A stretch of 64,000 nucleotides of DNA from Conchiformibius kuhniae DSM 17694 (GCF_000428785.1 NZ_KE386798.1:60403-124402); one strand, 5' to 3'. Shown: positions 33,568-42,849, numbered from the stretch's first letter. Notes: generated by a model not told the origin, from the sequence alone. Translations and numbers: made by a program.

Positions 33568-34737
33568 ATGAACACAAAAAATCTGCTTGCCTGCACCCTT
33601 GCCGCCCTGTTTGCTGCCGCTTGCGGCGGTGGCGGACAACAACAAAGCGGCGAAGCCCAAACGCCCGCCGCTTCCGGCAGCAGCCCCGCACCCGCCGCCC
33701 TGCCCGCCACCGCCGAACTGAACATCTACAACTGGTCGGACTACGTAGACCCCGCCACCGTTGCCGCCTTCGGCAAAGAAAACGGCGTGAAAGTCAATGA
33801 AGCCTTTTACGACAGCAACGAAGTATTGGAAGCCAAAATCCTGACCGGCAAATCGGGCTTTGACTTGGTTGCCCCGTCCATTTCCAACGTCGGCCGCCAA
33901 ATCAAAGCGGGCGCATACCAGCCCATCGACAAAAGCCAAATCCCCAACTACAACAACCTCGACCCCGAAATGCTGAAAATGATGGAGCAGGTCGACCCCG
34001 GCAACAAATACGCCGTACCGTATTTCTGGGGCATCAACACCCTTGCCATCAACACCGCCCAAGTGGCAAAAGCACTGGGCAGCGACCAACTGCCCGAAAA
34101 CGAATGGGACTTGGTATTCAAACCCGAATACACCTCCAAACTCAAAAGCTGCGGCATCAGCTTCATCGACAGCCCCGTAGAGCAATTTCCGCTCGCGCTC
34201 AAATACTTGGGCAAAGACCCCAACAGCGAAAAGCCCGAAGACTTGGAAGCGGCGGCCGCACTGATGAAAACCGTGCGCGGCGACATCAAACGCTTCAGCT
34301 CGTCCGGCTACATTGACAACATCGCCAAAGGCGAATTGTGCGTTGCCATCGGCTACGGCGGCGACCTGAACATCGCCAAACGCCGTGCCAAAGAATCGGG
34401 CGGCAACATCGACATCGCCGTACTCACCCCGAAAACCGGCGTGGGCGTATGGATTGACTCGTTCATGATTCCCAAAGACGCGAAAAACGTTGCCAACGCG
34501 CACAAATACATCAACCACACCCTGAACCCCAAAGTGGCGGCGCAAAACGGCGATTTTGTTACCTACGCGCCCGGCGCCAAACAGGCACGCGAACTGATGA
34601 AGCCCGAATTTTCGCAAGACCCGTCCATCTTCCCCAGCGAGCAAACCCGTGCCAACAGCTTTGTGATTCTGCCCAAATCGCCCGAAGCGATTAAGCTGCA
34701 AACCAAGCTGTGGCAGGGCTTGAAAGCGGGCAAGTAG
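33568..34737 (+). CDS. Polyamine ABC transporter substrate-binding lipoprotein (PotD/PotF type)
   Basis: The 389-residue lipoprotein has lipobox FAAAC (Cys19), then a low-complexity Gly/Gln/Pro/Ala linker to about residue 50. The PotD/PotF fold begins at ELNIYNWSDYVDP, the usual opening of periplasmic spermidine/putrescine binders. It stands alone, without permease or ATPase genes next to it. AAAGGAAG lies eight bases before the ATG. The stop TAG touches a degenerate repeat end. Confidence 0.88.
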   Translation: MNTKNLLACTLAALFAAACGGGGQQQSGEAQTPAASGSSPAPAALPATAELNIYNWSDYVDPATVAAFGKENGVKVNEAFYDSNEVLEAKILTGKSGFDLVAPSISNVGRQIKAGAYQPIDKSQIPNYNNLDPEMLKMMEQVDPGNKYAVPYFWGINTLAINTAQVAKALGSDQLPENEWDLVFKPEYTSKLKSCGISFIDSPVEQFPLALKYLGKDPNSEKPEDLEAAAALMKTVRGDIKRFSSSGYIDNIAKGELCVAIGYGGDLNIAKRRAKESGGNIDIAVLTPKTGVGVWIDSFMIPKDAKNVANAHKYINHTLNPKVAAQNGDFVTYAPGAKQARELMKPEFSQDPSIFPSEQTRANSFVILPKSPEAIKLQTKLWQGLKAGK

Positions 34738-34975
34738 GCAGAGCGCGTTTTCTACTGAAAATCAACATAATACAAAAATACCGTCATTCCCGCGCAGGCG
34801 GGAATCCAATGCCCGATGCTTGGCAAGCCATGTTGTATCAAGGTTTGTCGTGCTTCGACTTGGATTCCCGCCTGCGCGGGAACGACGGTGTGGTGTTTTT
34901 TCAGTCAATTGATGACACGCCTAGTATGCAAAACACCGTTATTCCCGCAAACGCAGGAATGACGGTGCTTTATGG
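34735..34975. repeat. Dispersed repeat after potF-like gene plus a second fragment
   Basis: The first copy (34735-34923) carries two dRS3 palindromes near 34786 and 34864 and ends GTCAATTGATGACACGCCTAG. A truncated second copy follows with one imperfect palindrome (34940-34963). It fills the gap to the convergent ubiD gene. Confidence 0.75.
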
Positions 34976-34983
34976 TGCTGCGT

Positions 34984-36462
34984 TCACAATCCCAATTTAT
35001 CCCACATTTCATCAACCTGCTTCACCGTTGCCGCATCGCGCTCAATCACGCGCCCCCATTCGCGCTGCGTTTCGCCCGCCCATTTGTGGGTCGCGTCCAA
35101 GCCCATTTTTCCGCCCAAACCGCTCACGGGACTGGCAAAATCCAAATAATCAATCGGCGTGTTTTCCATCAAAACCGTGTCGCGCACGGGATCCATGCGC
35201 GTGGTTACCGCCCAAATCACTTCTTTCCAGTCGCGGCAGTCAATATCATCGTCCACCACAATGATGAATTTGGTGTACATAAACTGGCGCAAAAACGACC
35301 AACAGCCCATCATCACCCGTTTGGCGTGTCCCGCATACTGTTTTTTAATGGAAACCACCGCCATGCGGTAGGAACAGCCTTCGGGCGGCAGGTAAAAATC
35401 CACAATTTCGGGAAACTGTTTTTGCAGCAAAGGCACAAACACTTCGTTTAACGCCACGCCCAACACCGCCGGTTCGTCAGGCGGTTTGCCGGTGTAGGTG
35501 CTGTGGTAAATCGGATTTTCGCGCATGGTGATGCGTTCCACCGTCAGCACGGGGAAACGGTCTTGCTCGTTGTAATAGCCGGTGTGGTCGCCGTAGGGCC
35601 CTTCCAGCGCGGTTTCATCGGGGTGAATCACGCCTTCCAACACGATTTCGGCGCGGGCGGGAACGTGCAAATCGTTGCCGATGCACTTTACCAACTCCGT
35701 CCGCGCCCCGCGCAGCAAGCCCGCAAACTGGTATTCGCTCAAAGTGTCGGGAACGGGCGTTACCGCGCCGAGAATGGTGGCAGGGTCGCAGCCCAACACC
35801 ACCGCAACGGGATAAGGCGTGTCGGGGTGCAATTTCTTGTGCGCCTGAAAATCCAATGCGCCGCCGCGATGCGCCAGCCAGCGCATAATCAATTTATTTT
35901 TGCCGATAAGCTGTTGGCGGTAAATACCTAAATTTTGACGTTTTTTGTGCGGGCCGCGCGTAACGGTCAAACCCCAAGTAATCAAAGGCGCAACGTCGCC
36001 CGCCCAGCAATGTTGAATCGGCAGGCGGGTCAAATCCACGTTTTCCCCTTCCCAAACAATTTGTTGGCAAGGCGCGTTTTTGACGATGTTCGGCGACATG
36101 CTCCAAATGTCCTTCAGCAAAGGCAGTTTGGCAAACGCGTCTTTGATGCCTTTGGGCGGTTCGGGTTCTTTCAGGTAGGCGAGCGTTTGACCGATTTCGC
36201 GCAGTTTGGCGGGGCTGTCCGCGCCCATGCCCGCCGCCACCCGCGCGGTCGTGCCGAACAGGTTGGCGAGGACGGGAAATTCGTAGCGCGTGCCGTCTTG
36301 CCGCACCGCGTTTTCAAACAACAACGCCGCGTCGCCCTGCCGCAATACGCGGTCGGCGATTTCGGTCATCTGCAAATGCGGGGAAACGGGCGCGGCGATG
36401 CGTTTGAGTTCGCCCTGTTGTTCCAATTGGGCGATAAATTCTCGTAAATCTTTGTATTTCAT
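34984..36462 (-). CDS. ubiD: 4-Hydroxy-3-polyprenylbenzoate decarboxylase UbiD
   Basis: UbiD removes the carboxyl group of the ubiquinone precursor using prenylated FMN supplied by UbiX. The 492-residue protein has the expected length and conserved segments (MKYKDLREFIAQLEQQGEL; GIYRQQLIGKNKLIMRWLAHRGG; EGPYGDHTGYYN). It stands alone on the minus strand, and its 5' side faces an AT-rich gap. Confidence 0.95.
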   Translation of the reverse strand: MKYKDLREFIAQLEQQGELKRIAAPVSPHLQMTEIADRVLRQGDAALLFENAVRQDGTRYEFPVLANLFGTTARVAAGMGADSPAKLREIGQTLAYLKEPEPPKGIKDAFAKLPLLKDIWSMSPNIVKNAPCQQIVWEGENVDLTRLPIQHCWAGDVAPLITWGLTVTRGPHKKRQNLGIYRQQLIGKNKLIMRWLAHRGGALDFQAHKKLHPDTPYPVAVVLGCDPATILGAVTPVPDTLSEYQFAGLLRGARTELVKCIGNDLHVPARAEIVLEGVIHPDETALEGPYGDHTGYYNEQDRFPVLTVERITMRENPIYHSTYTGKPPDEPAVLGVALNEVFVPLLQKQFPEIVDFYLPPEGCSYRMAVVSIKKQYAGHAKRVMMGCWSFLRQFMYTKFIIVVDDDIDCRDWKEVIWAVTTRMDPVRDTVLMENTPIDYLDFASPVSGLGGKMGLDATHKWAGETQREWGRVIERDAATVKQVDEMWDKLGL

Positions 36463-36581
36463 TTAAATTATTTTATAAATTTTGTGTGAATACTTAATTT
36501 TAACAAAGGTATTGAGTTATGTGTTTCTTGATTTTTATTTATAAATAAATCATATATTTAAAATTTTTCTTTAAAAAAATC

Positions 36582-36608
36582 TTGACAAGGATGCAGGGGG
36601 GGTAAATT
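36582..36608 (+). promoter_or_regulatory. Promoter with poly-G tract between -35 and -10
   Basis: TTGACA (36582-36587) and TAAATT (36603-36608) are separated by 15 bases that contain seven consecutive G (36596-36602). Slippage in such a tract changes the spacer; two more G would give the optimal 17. The arrangement is like the porA and opc promoters of meningococci. The start codon of the secreted gene follows at 36642. Confidence 0.6.
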
Positions 36609-36641
36609 TTCGAAAAATTTCGTAAATACATGGAGATGATT

Positions 36642-37028
36642 ATGAAAAAATTGAAGCAATTTAACCGTGCATTGTTGGCGGCAGTATGGGTTTTTGCTTG
36701 TGTTGCACCTGCTGGAGCAAAGAGCTACCGTCAAACAAATCAAAGTGGCATTATTTCTTGTGCATTTGAACCAAAAAATAATGAAGTTAAATTTAAAATT
36801 AAGTGGGGTAGTTATTTAAAAACATTGAGTGGAGAAAACAAATCGGGTGGCAAGGTTATTTTTAATTTTATGGATTATGATGGCGCAGGATTAACACTTT
36901 ATATTTATCCTGATAAAGGTAGTGTTATAGATTGTCATAGAAATTTATCTCTTAGTCAGTTAGAAGAAAAGTATGGGGGTAATAGTCCTATAGAAATTTT
37001 TACTTGCGGACGGAATAAGAGTTGTTGA
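36642..37028 (+). CDS. AT-rich secreted hypothetical protein
   Basis: The 128-residue protein has a signal peptide (KQFNRALLAAVWVFACVAPAGA, cut near residue 26) and four cysteines in the mature part, including a C-terminal CGRNKSC. ATG 36642 follows GGAG; the upstream ATG at 36630 overlaps this site. The gene and its flanks (36.46-37.2 kb) are far more AT-rich than the neighbours, which suggests acquisition. Its promoter carries a poly-G tract. No family is recognised; a surface or secreted role under phase variation is inferred. Confidence 0.65.
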   Translation: MKKLKQFNRALLAAVWVFACVAPAGAKSYRQTNQSGIISCAFEPKNNEVKFKIKWGSYLKTLSGENKSGGKVIFNFMDYDGAGLTLYIYPDKGSVIDCHRNLSLSQLEEKYGGNSPIEIFTCGRNKSC

Positions 37029-37073
37029 GAAATTAGCAGTTATCTGTGCCATAAATGAATATTTAAGTTTTTT

Positions 37074-37106
37074 AAAAGTCCCTATATTTACCAGTATGGG
37101 GACTTT
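37074..37106 (+). terminator. Intrinsic terminator of the AT-rich secreted gene
   Basis: AAAAGTCCC (37074-37082) pairs with GGGACTTTT (37098-37106) around a 15-nt loop, 46 bases after the stop codon; the stem ends in a T run. Confidence 0.6.
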
Positions 37107-37242
37107 TAATTACTAGAAAGTTAGAAATTTTTAAATTTAACTATATATTTAAGTATTGATTAATTTCAATCTGATATGGATGGACTTGACAGGCGTTGTG
37201 GTTTACACTTGTGCCGTTCCGTTTGAGAGAAGGGGAAAATAC

Positions 37243-37806
37243 ATGACGAATCTTGTTTATACCGCTTATCCCGAAGCCGATTTGCGCGAAATCGCCGATA
37301 CGCTCAACGGCCGGCGCGGCAGCAAGGACGATGTGTTGCACCGTTTCGGTCTGCCCGATGAGGGCAGCCGCCGCCATTTGAAAGTGCCGCAGCTTTGGCG
37401 CGTGTTGCAAGCGGTGTTTACCGGTGCCGACACGCCCGACAACGATAAGCTGATTGCCGCGATAGACGGCGTGGAATATTTGGACGGCTGGAGCGACATG
37501 GGCGCGGCGTACATCGGTGCGGCAGACACGGCAGACATTGCCCGTGTGTTGGCGCAGGTGGATTTCGACAGCCGTTGGCAGGTGTTTGCCCAATCGCTCA
37601 AGCAGTCGGCGGAAGGGGTATCGGAAAGCGATTTGGCGGCGTTTGACGAAGCCTTCCGTTTGCAGGGCAGCGAAGAATTTGAAGCTTGCGATGCGCCGGA
37701 GCGTGTGGCGGAAATGCGGGACTGGTTCGGCAAGTTGTGCGCTTTTTACCGTGATGCGGCGGCAGAGGGCTGCGGGGTGATTGTGTCGTTTGCGGCGCAC
37801 GTTTAG
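37243..37806 (+). CDS. DUF1877 (YfbM-like) protein
   Basis: The 187-residue cytoplasmic protein resembles the DUF1877/YfbM family, whose function is unknown. Supporting segments are the central LKVPQLWRVLQAVFTG and the C-terminal LCAFYRDAAAEGCGVIVSFA. ATG 37243 follows AGGGGA; a longer in-frame start at 37156 would add 29 residues of no family character. The stop TAG is the edge of a dispersed repeat. Confidence 0.75.
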   Translation: MTNLVYTAYPEADLREIADTLNGRRGSKDDVLHRFGLPDEGSRRHLKVPQLWRVLQAVFTGADTPDNDKLIAAIDGVEYLDGWSDMGAAYIGAADTADIARVLAQVDFDSRWQVFAQSLKQSAEGVSESDLAAFDEAFRLQGSEEFEACDAPERVAEMRDWFGKLCAFYRDAAAEGCGVIVSFAAHV

Positions 37807-37968
37807 GGCGTGTCATCAATTGCTTTGCAAAGCGGTTTTTCAAGCAAAAATCCGCAGATGCAAGGCGAAAATCCGCGCAAGGTCGGACACCTTGCAGGGA
37901 TTTTCAACACGGCAGGTGCGGATTTTAGCTGAAAATACCGCCGCATAAGTAAATGACGACACGCCCTA
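37804..37968. repeat. Dispersed TAG-end repeat with a different interior
   Basis: It begins TAGGGCGTGTCATCAATT at the DUF1877 stop and ends AATGACGACACGCCCTA. Unlike the other copies it has no dRS3 palindromes. The interior carries AAAATCCGC repeats and a GCAAGGTC-GGACACCTTGC hairpin (about 37878-37896). The ends move as a unit with unrelated cargo. Confidence 0.75.
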
Positions 37969-38065
37969 AAGCATGATGTGAAGGTTGGCTTGTAACGGCA
38001 GGTCGGGTGTGTTTGCCCGACCTGCTTTCGGTTTTGCGGCTTGATGATGACAAGGTGGTGCGGAT

Positions 38066-40318
38066 ATGTGGCGCAGATGTGTGTTGCCGGCATTTTGTGC
38101 GGGCGCGGTGGCGGCGTTTTTTCTGCCCGTGCGCGGCAGTTGGACGGTGTGGGCGGGGTTGTGGTTTGCGGCGGCGGCGGGTTCGGCATGGGCGTTTTAC
38201 GCGGGGCGGCGGACGGGTTTGGCGGTGATGTTGGGGCTGTTTTGTGCGGTGTCGGGCATGGTGTATGCTTTGTGGCGCACGCAGCTTGCTTTGGACGCGC
38301 AATGGGCGGTGGCGCAGTCGCCGCAGTCGGTGCAATTGGATATTCGGGTGCGCGGTTTGCCCGAGCGTGCCGACAAAAGCAGCCGTTTTGTTGCCGATGC
38401 GCGGACGGAAGACGGGCGCGAATACCGTTTGTTGTTTTACGATTATTCGGGGCGGGTGTGGCAAACGGGCGAGCGTTGGCGGGTGCGGGCAAGGGTGCGT
38501 GCGCCTTTGGGCATGCGTAATCCGGCGGGATTTGACCGCGAAGCGTGGGCATTGGCAAACGGCATTGACGGTTTGGCATCGTTGGGAAAGGAGCGTACGG
38601 CGTTGCCCTCCGGTGCGTGGGCGTGGGCAGACATCGGGCATTGGCGGGCGAAAATCGCGGCGGCGTGGCGGCGCACCGGTGCGGGCGTGTCCAACGGGGC
38701 GGGTTTGATGCGGGCGTTGTCGGTGGGCGACCGTTCGGGCTTGCCGCACGATGTGTGGGCGGCGTTCCGTCCTTTGGGCTTGAACCATTTGGTGAGCATT
38801 TCGGGTTTGCACATTTCGATGGTGGCGGTGATGGCGGGTTTGCTGTGCCGTTGGCTGATGCGGCGGCTGCGGCGCGTGCCGGCGCGACCGCGTTTGTGGC
38901 AGTTGGGCGCGGGCGTGGCGGCGGCGGCAGTGTACACGGGTTTGGCGGGCTTTGAGATTCCCGCCCTGCGCAGCCTGTTGATGCTGTGCGTGTTTGCATG
39001 GGCATGGGCGCGGCGCGGCACGCAAACGGCGTGGCAGGTGTGGTGGACGGCGTTGGCGGGCGTGCTGCTGCTGCAACCTGCGGCGGTACTGACGGCGGGC
39101 TTTTGGTTGTCGTTCGGCTTGGTGGCAACGCTGTTGTGGACATTGGCAAACCGCTTGCCCGAACACAAATGGTGGCAGGCGGTGCGCGGACAATGGGCGG
39201 CGACTTTGGTGGGGGGTATCGGTGCGGCGCATTTTTTCGGCACTTTGCCCGTGTTCAGCCTGCCCGTGAACGCGGTGGCGATTCCCTTGTTTTCGTGGGT
39301 GCTGGTGCCGGTGGCGTTGTTGTCGTCGGTGTCGCCGTTTGATTTTGTGCGCGACTGGGCGGCGGTGTTGGGCGAATGGGTCAGCACGGCATTGCTGTGG
39401 CTGGGGGCGCGTTTGCCCGACATGGCACTGGCACAAGCACCTGCGCCGGTATTGCTGACGGCATTGGCGGGCGCATTTTTGCTGCTGCTGCCGCAGGGCG
39501 GAAGATGGCGGCCGTTGGCGTGTTGTGCCATCGCCGTGTTTTTGCTCTACCGCCCGCCCGCACCGCAAGCCCCTTTGACCGTGCGCGTGTGGGACGTGGG
39601 ACAAGGCCTGTCGGTACTGCTGCAAACCCCGTCCCAAAACGTCCTGTTCGACACCGGCACGCCCGCCGCCGCCGAAATGGCACTGCTGCCCAACCTGCGC
39701 GCCTTGGGCATCGGTAAACTCGATGCCCTGATATTGTCGCACCACGACGACGACCACGACGGCGGCTATCCCGCCCTTGCCAAAGCCCTGAAAATCAAAA
39801 AACTGTGGGCAGGTCAGCCCGAACACTATCCCCAAGCGCGGGCGCAGCATTGCGCGGACGGCACCCGTTGGCAAAGCGGCGGCACCGTCTTTGAATTTCT
39901 CACCCCGCCGCCCGCCGCCAACGCCAAAGACAACGAAAAAAGCTGCGTACTGCGCGTGATTGCCAACGGACGCGCCATCTTGATTACCGGCGACTTGGGC
40001 GTGGCGGGCGAACGCGCCATAATGGCAAAATACGGCAGCGCACTCTACAGCAACGTGCTGGTGTTGGGGCATCACGGCAGCAAAACCTCGACAGCCGAAG
40101 CATTTTTGGACACGGTCGAGCCGGAAACCGCCATCGCCGCCAACGGCTTTGCCAACGCCTTCCGCCACCCCCACCCCGAAGTGGTTGCCAGACTTGAAGC
40201 ACGGCAAATCGAACTGCTGCGTACCGACCACGACGGCGCGGCGGTGCTGGTGTTTGGTGCGGACGGCATCGGGCGTGTGGCGCACCCCCGCAAATGGTGG
40301 CAGCGCAAGCCCTTGTAG
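38066..40318 (+). CDS. comEC: Competence DNA channel ComEC/Rec2
   Basis: ComEC carries single-stranded DNA across the inner membrane during natural transformation. The 750-residue protein has N-terminal membrane segments, an OB-like periplasmic part, the Competence domain with NHLVSISGLHISMVA (near residue 240) and further membrane helices. The C-terminal metallo-beta-lactamase-like domain has LSHHDDDHDGG near residue 557. The presence of uptake words in the window agrees with an active transformation system. This gene is called comA in Neisseria. Confidence 0.95.
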   Translation: MWRRCVLPAFCAGAVAAFFLPVRGSWTVWAGLWFAAAAGSAWAFYAGRRTGLAVMLGLFCAVSGMVYALWRTQLALDAQWAVAQSPQSVQLDIRVRGLPERADKSSRFVADARTEDGREYRLLFYDYSGRVWQTGERWRVRARVRAPLGMRNPAGFDREAWALANGIDGLASLGKERTALPSGAWAWADIGHWRAKIAAAWRRTGAGVSNGAGLMRALSVGDRSGLPHDVWAAFRPLGLNHLVSISGLHISMVAVMAGLLCRWLMRRLRRVPARPRLWQLGAGVAAAAVYTGLAGFEIPALRSLLMLCVFAWAWARRGTQTAWQVWWTALAGVLLLQPAAVLTAGFWLSFGLVATLLWTLANRLPEHKWWQAVRGQWAATLVGGIGAAHFFGTLPVFSLPVNAVAIPLFSWVLVPVALLSSVSPFDFVRDWAAVLGEWVSTALLWLGARLPDMALAQAPAPVLLTALAGAFLLLLPQGGRWRPLACCAIAVFLLYRPPAPQAPLTVRVWDVGQGLSVLLQTPSQNVLFDTGTPAAAEMALLPNLRALGIGKLDALILSHHDDDHDGGYPALAKALKIKKLWAGQPEHYPQARAQHCADGTRWQSGGTVFEFLTPPPAANAKDNEKSCVLRVIANGRAILITGDLGVAGERAIMAKYGSALYSNVLVLGHHGSKTSTAEAFLDTVEPETAIAANGFANAFRHPHPEVVARLEARQIELLRTDHDGAAVLVFGADGIGRVAHPRKWWQRKPL

Positions 40319-40384
40319 CAAAAAAATTCGGGCAGCCCGCGCACACCTGCACAAGCTGCCCGAATCATCGCGCTTGGGTCGTAT

Positions 40385-40472
40385 GGTTTTCCATACGGCG
40401 TTGGCTTGCCTTGCCGTATTATCCATACTGTCTGCGGCTTGCCGCCTTGTCTGAAAAATCAATCATTTCAAC
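40385..40472. repeat. Partial Correia-like element
   Basis: The segment CCATACTGTCTGCGGCTTGC and CGCCTTGTCTGAAAAATCAA matches the right half of Neisseria Correia elements and ends at the shared ACTATAG junction with the next element. The left end is lost. Together with the two following elements it fills the 449-base gap between comEC and metG; no gene is seen. Confidence 0.55.
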
Positions 40473-40579
40473 TATAGTTGATTAAAATCGTAACGATACG
40501 GCGTTGCCAACGCCCTTATGTACTACCCGTACACGGCGGGCGTTGCCGCCTTGTCTCGTTTTTATTTTTATCAACTATA
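40473..40579. mobile_element. Correia-like element, 107 bp
   Basis: Terminal inverted repeats TATAGTTGATTAAAAT and ATTTTTATCAACTATA bound a 107-bp element with interior GTTGCCAACGCCC and GGGCGTTGCCGCCTTGTC. The length falls in the 104-108 bp class known for Correia elements; the ends differ slightly from the meningococcal TATAGYGGATT. Confidence 0.75.
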
Positions 40580-40770
40580 TATCATCAATTGACTGAAAAA
40601 ACGCTGTGCTGTCATTTCCACCTGCGCGGGAATCCGAGTCAAAGCACGACAAACCTTGATAAAACATCGCTTGCCAAGCATTGCACAGTGGATTCCCGCC
40701 TACGCGGGCATAACGGCGTATTTTTATATTGCACTGATTTTCAGTAAGAATTTGAATGATGACACGCCTA
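40579..40770. repeat. Dispersed repeat supplying the metG stop
   Basis: It starts TATATCATCAATTGACTG, joined to the Correia-like element, and ends GATGACACGCCTA. The final CTA is the metG stop on the minus strand. It contains two imperfect dRS3-like palindromes near 40615 and 40690. Confidence 0.75.
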
Positions 40771-42849
40771 GCCGACCTTATCGCCCGCCTGCGCCCCCGC
40801 GTGCGCTTCCAGCAAATGCAACTTGCCGTCCGCGCCCGCCGCCGACAAAATCATGCCCTCCGACACGCCGAATTTCGCCATTTTACGCGGCGCGAAATTC
40901 GCCACCGCAATCACCGTTTTGCCAATCAAAACCGCAGGTTCGGGATAGCTGGCGGCGATGCCCGAAAAAATCGTGCGCTGTTCAAAACCGAAATCCAAGC
41001 TGAATTTCAACAACTTGCTGCTGCCTTCCACCGCTTCGCAGTTCAGCACCTTTGCCACGCGCATATCCACCTTCAAAAAGTCGTCAAACGAACATTGCGC
41101 GGCAACCGGCTCGTAAGCCGATGATTGGGCTTCGTTTTGTTCGGGCGCGGGCGCGGCGGCTTTGTTGGCTTCAATCAAATCGTTCACTTGTTTTTCCTCG
41201 ATTCTGTGCATTAAGTGTTTGTAGGGATTGATGATGTGGTTTTCAGACAGCGTGCGCGTGCTATCCTGCCACGTCAGCGTGTCCACATTCAAAAACGCGG
41301 CGGCCTGTTGTGCCACTTTCGGCAGCACGGGCGACAAATACACCGACAAGATTTTAAAAGCGTTAATCAATTCGCTGCACACCTCGTGCAAACGCGCCGC
41401 CTGTTCGGGCTGCTTCGCCAGCTCCCAAGGCTTGTTGGCATCGGTGTATTCGTTCACCGCGTCCGCCAGCGTCATGATGTCGCGCATGGCTTTGGCGTAT
41501 TCGCGGTTTTCGTAATCGGCGGCGATTTGTTCCGATTGTTCAACCAGTTGATTAATCAACGGGCTGCCTGAAACGTCCCGCAAACGCCCGTCAAAACGTT
41601 TGGCGACAAAGCCCGCCGCCCGCGCCGCGATATTGACGTATTTGCCGACCAAATCGCTGTTTACGCGACCGATAAAATCGTTTAAATTCAAATCAATGTC
41701 TTCAATTTTGCTGTTGAGCTTGGCGGCGATGTAGTAGCGCATCCATTCGGGATTCAGACCTTGTTCCAAATACGATTTTGCGGTGATAAACGTGCCGCGC
41801 GATTTGGACATTTTCGCGCCGTCCACCGTCAAAAATCCGTGTGCAAACACGGCGGTGGGCGCGCGGTGGCCGCTAAATTTCAGCATCGCCGGCCAAAACA
41901 GGGCGTGGAAATACAAAATGTCTTTGCCGATGAAATGATACATTTCCGCATCGCTGTCGGCGCGGAAATAATCGTCAAAATTCAAGCCGATGCGTTCGCA
42001 CAGATTTTGAAACGAAGCCATATAGCCTACGGGCGCGTCCAGCCACACATAAAAGTATTTGCCGGGCGCATCGGGAATTTCAAAGCCGAAATAGGGCGCA
42101 TCGCGGGAAATATCCCAATCCGACAAGGTGTTGTCGCCGTTTTCGCCCAACCATTCTTTCATTTTGTTCAGGGCTTCGGGCTGGAGGTGGGCTTGCACGC
42201 GCCCGTTTGCCAGCGTGGTGCTGCCTGCCGTCCATTCGCGCAGGTAGTCGGCGCATTCGCCTAATTTGAAAAAGAAATGTTCGGATTCGCGCAGTTCGGG
42301 TTTCGCGCCGGAGACGGCGGAATAGGGGTTAATCAGTTCGGCGGGGGTGTAAGTCGCGCCGCAGGCTTCGCAGTTGTCGCCGTATTGGTCTTGGGCGCGG
42401 CATTTGGGGCATTCGCCTTTGACGAAACGGTCGGGCAGGAACATTTGTTTTTCGGGGTCAAACAGTTGTTCAATCACGCGGCTTTCAATTTTGCCGTTGG
42501 CTTTGAGGGCGCGGTAAATCTGTTCGGAAAACTGTTTGTTTTCAGGGGAGTGGGTGCTGTAATAATTGTCGTAGCCGATGTGGAAGCCGGTGAAGTCCGC
42601 CAAGTGTTCTTCGCGCACGCGGGCAATCATGTCTTCGGGGGCGATGCCTTGTTTTTCGGCGGCGAGCATCACGGGCGTGCCGTGCGCGTCGTCGGCGCAG
42701 CAGTAGTGGCAGGTGTGGCCGCGCAGTTTTTGAAAGCGCACCCAAATATCGGTTTGGATATGCTCGACCATGTGTCCCAAGTGAATGGAACCGTTGGCGT
42801 AGGGCAGGGCGGAGGTTACGAGGATTTTGCGTTTGGGGGTGGCGGTCAT
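40768..42849 (-). CDS. metG: Methionyl-tRNA synthetase
   Basis: The 693-residue enzyme has the HIGH-type motif ANGSIHLGHM and the zinc knuckle CPKCRAQDQYGDNCEAC. It also has the KMSKS loop (DGAKMSKSRGTF) and a C-terminal tRNA-binding EMAP/Trbp111-like domain (FLKVDMRVAKVLNCE). The start at 42849 follows AAGGAAACAGC; an upstream in-frame start lacks support. The stop is the TAG of the adjoining repeat. Confidence 0.97.
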   Translation of the reverse strand: MTATPKRKILVTSALPYANGSIHLGHMVEHIQTDIWVRFQKLRGHTCHYCCADDAHGTPVMLAAEKQGIAPEDMIARVREEHLADFTGFHIGYDNYYSTHSPENKQFSEQIYRALKANGKIESRVIEQLFDPEKQMFLPDRFVKGECPKCRAQDQYGDNCEACGATYTPAELINPYSAVSGAKPELRESEHFFFKLGECADYLREWTAGSTTLANGRVQAHLQPEALNKMKEWLGENGDNTLSDWDISRDAPYFGFEIPDAPGKYFYVWLDAPVGYMASFQNLCERIGLNFDDYFRADSDAEMYHFIGKDILYFHALFWPAMLKFSGHRAPTAVFAHGFLTVDGAKMSKSRGTFITAKSYLEQGLNPEWMRYYIAAKLNSKIEDIDLNLNDFIGRVNSDLVGKYVNIAARAAGFVAKRFDGRLRDVSGSPLINQLVEQSEQIAADYENREYAKAMRDIMTLADAVNEYTDANKPWELAKQPEQAARLHEVCSELINAFKILSVYLSPVLPKVAQQAAAFLNVDTLTWQDSTRTLSENHIINPYKHLMHRIEEKQVNDLIEANKAAAPAPEQNEAQSSAYEPVAAQCSFDDFLKVDMRVAKVLNCEAVEGSSKLLKFSLDFGFEQRTIFSGIAASYPEPAVLIGKTVIAVANFAPRKMAKFGVSEGMILSAAGADGKLHLLEAHAGAQAGDKVG

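Noticed and set aside
37925..40462. 845-codon open frame opposite comEC
   Set aside because: It is antisense to a well-supported ComEC; its composition is dominated by His/Gln/Arg/Pro, as expected from the reverse strand of GC-rich coding DNA.
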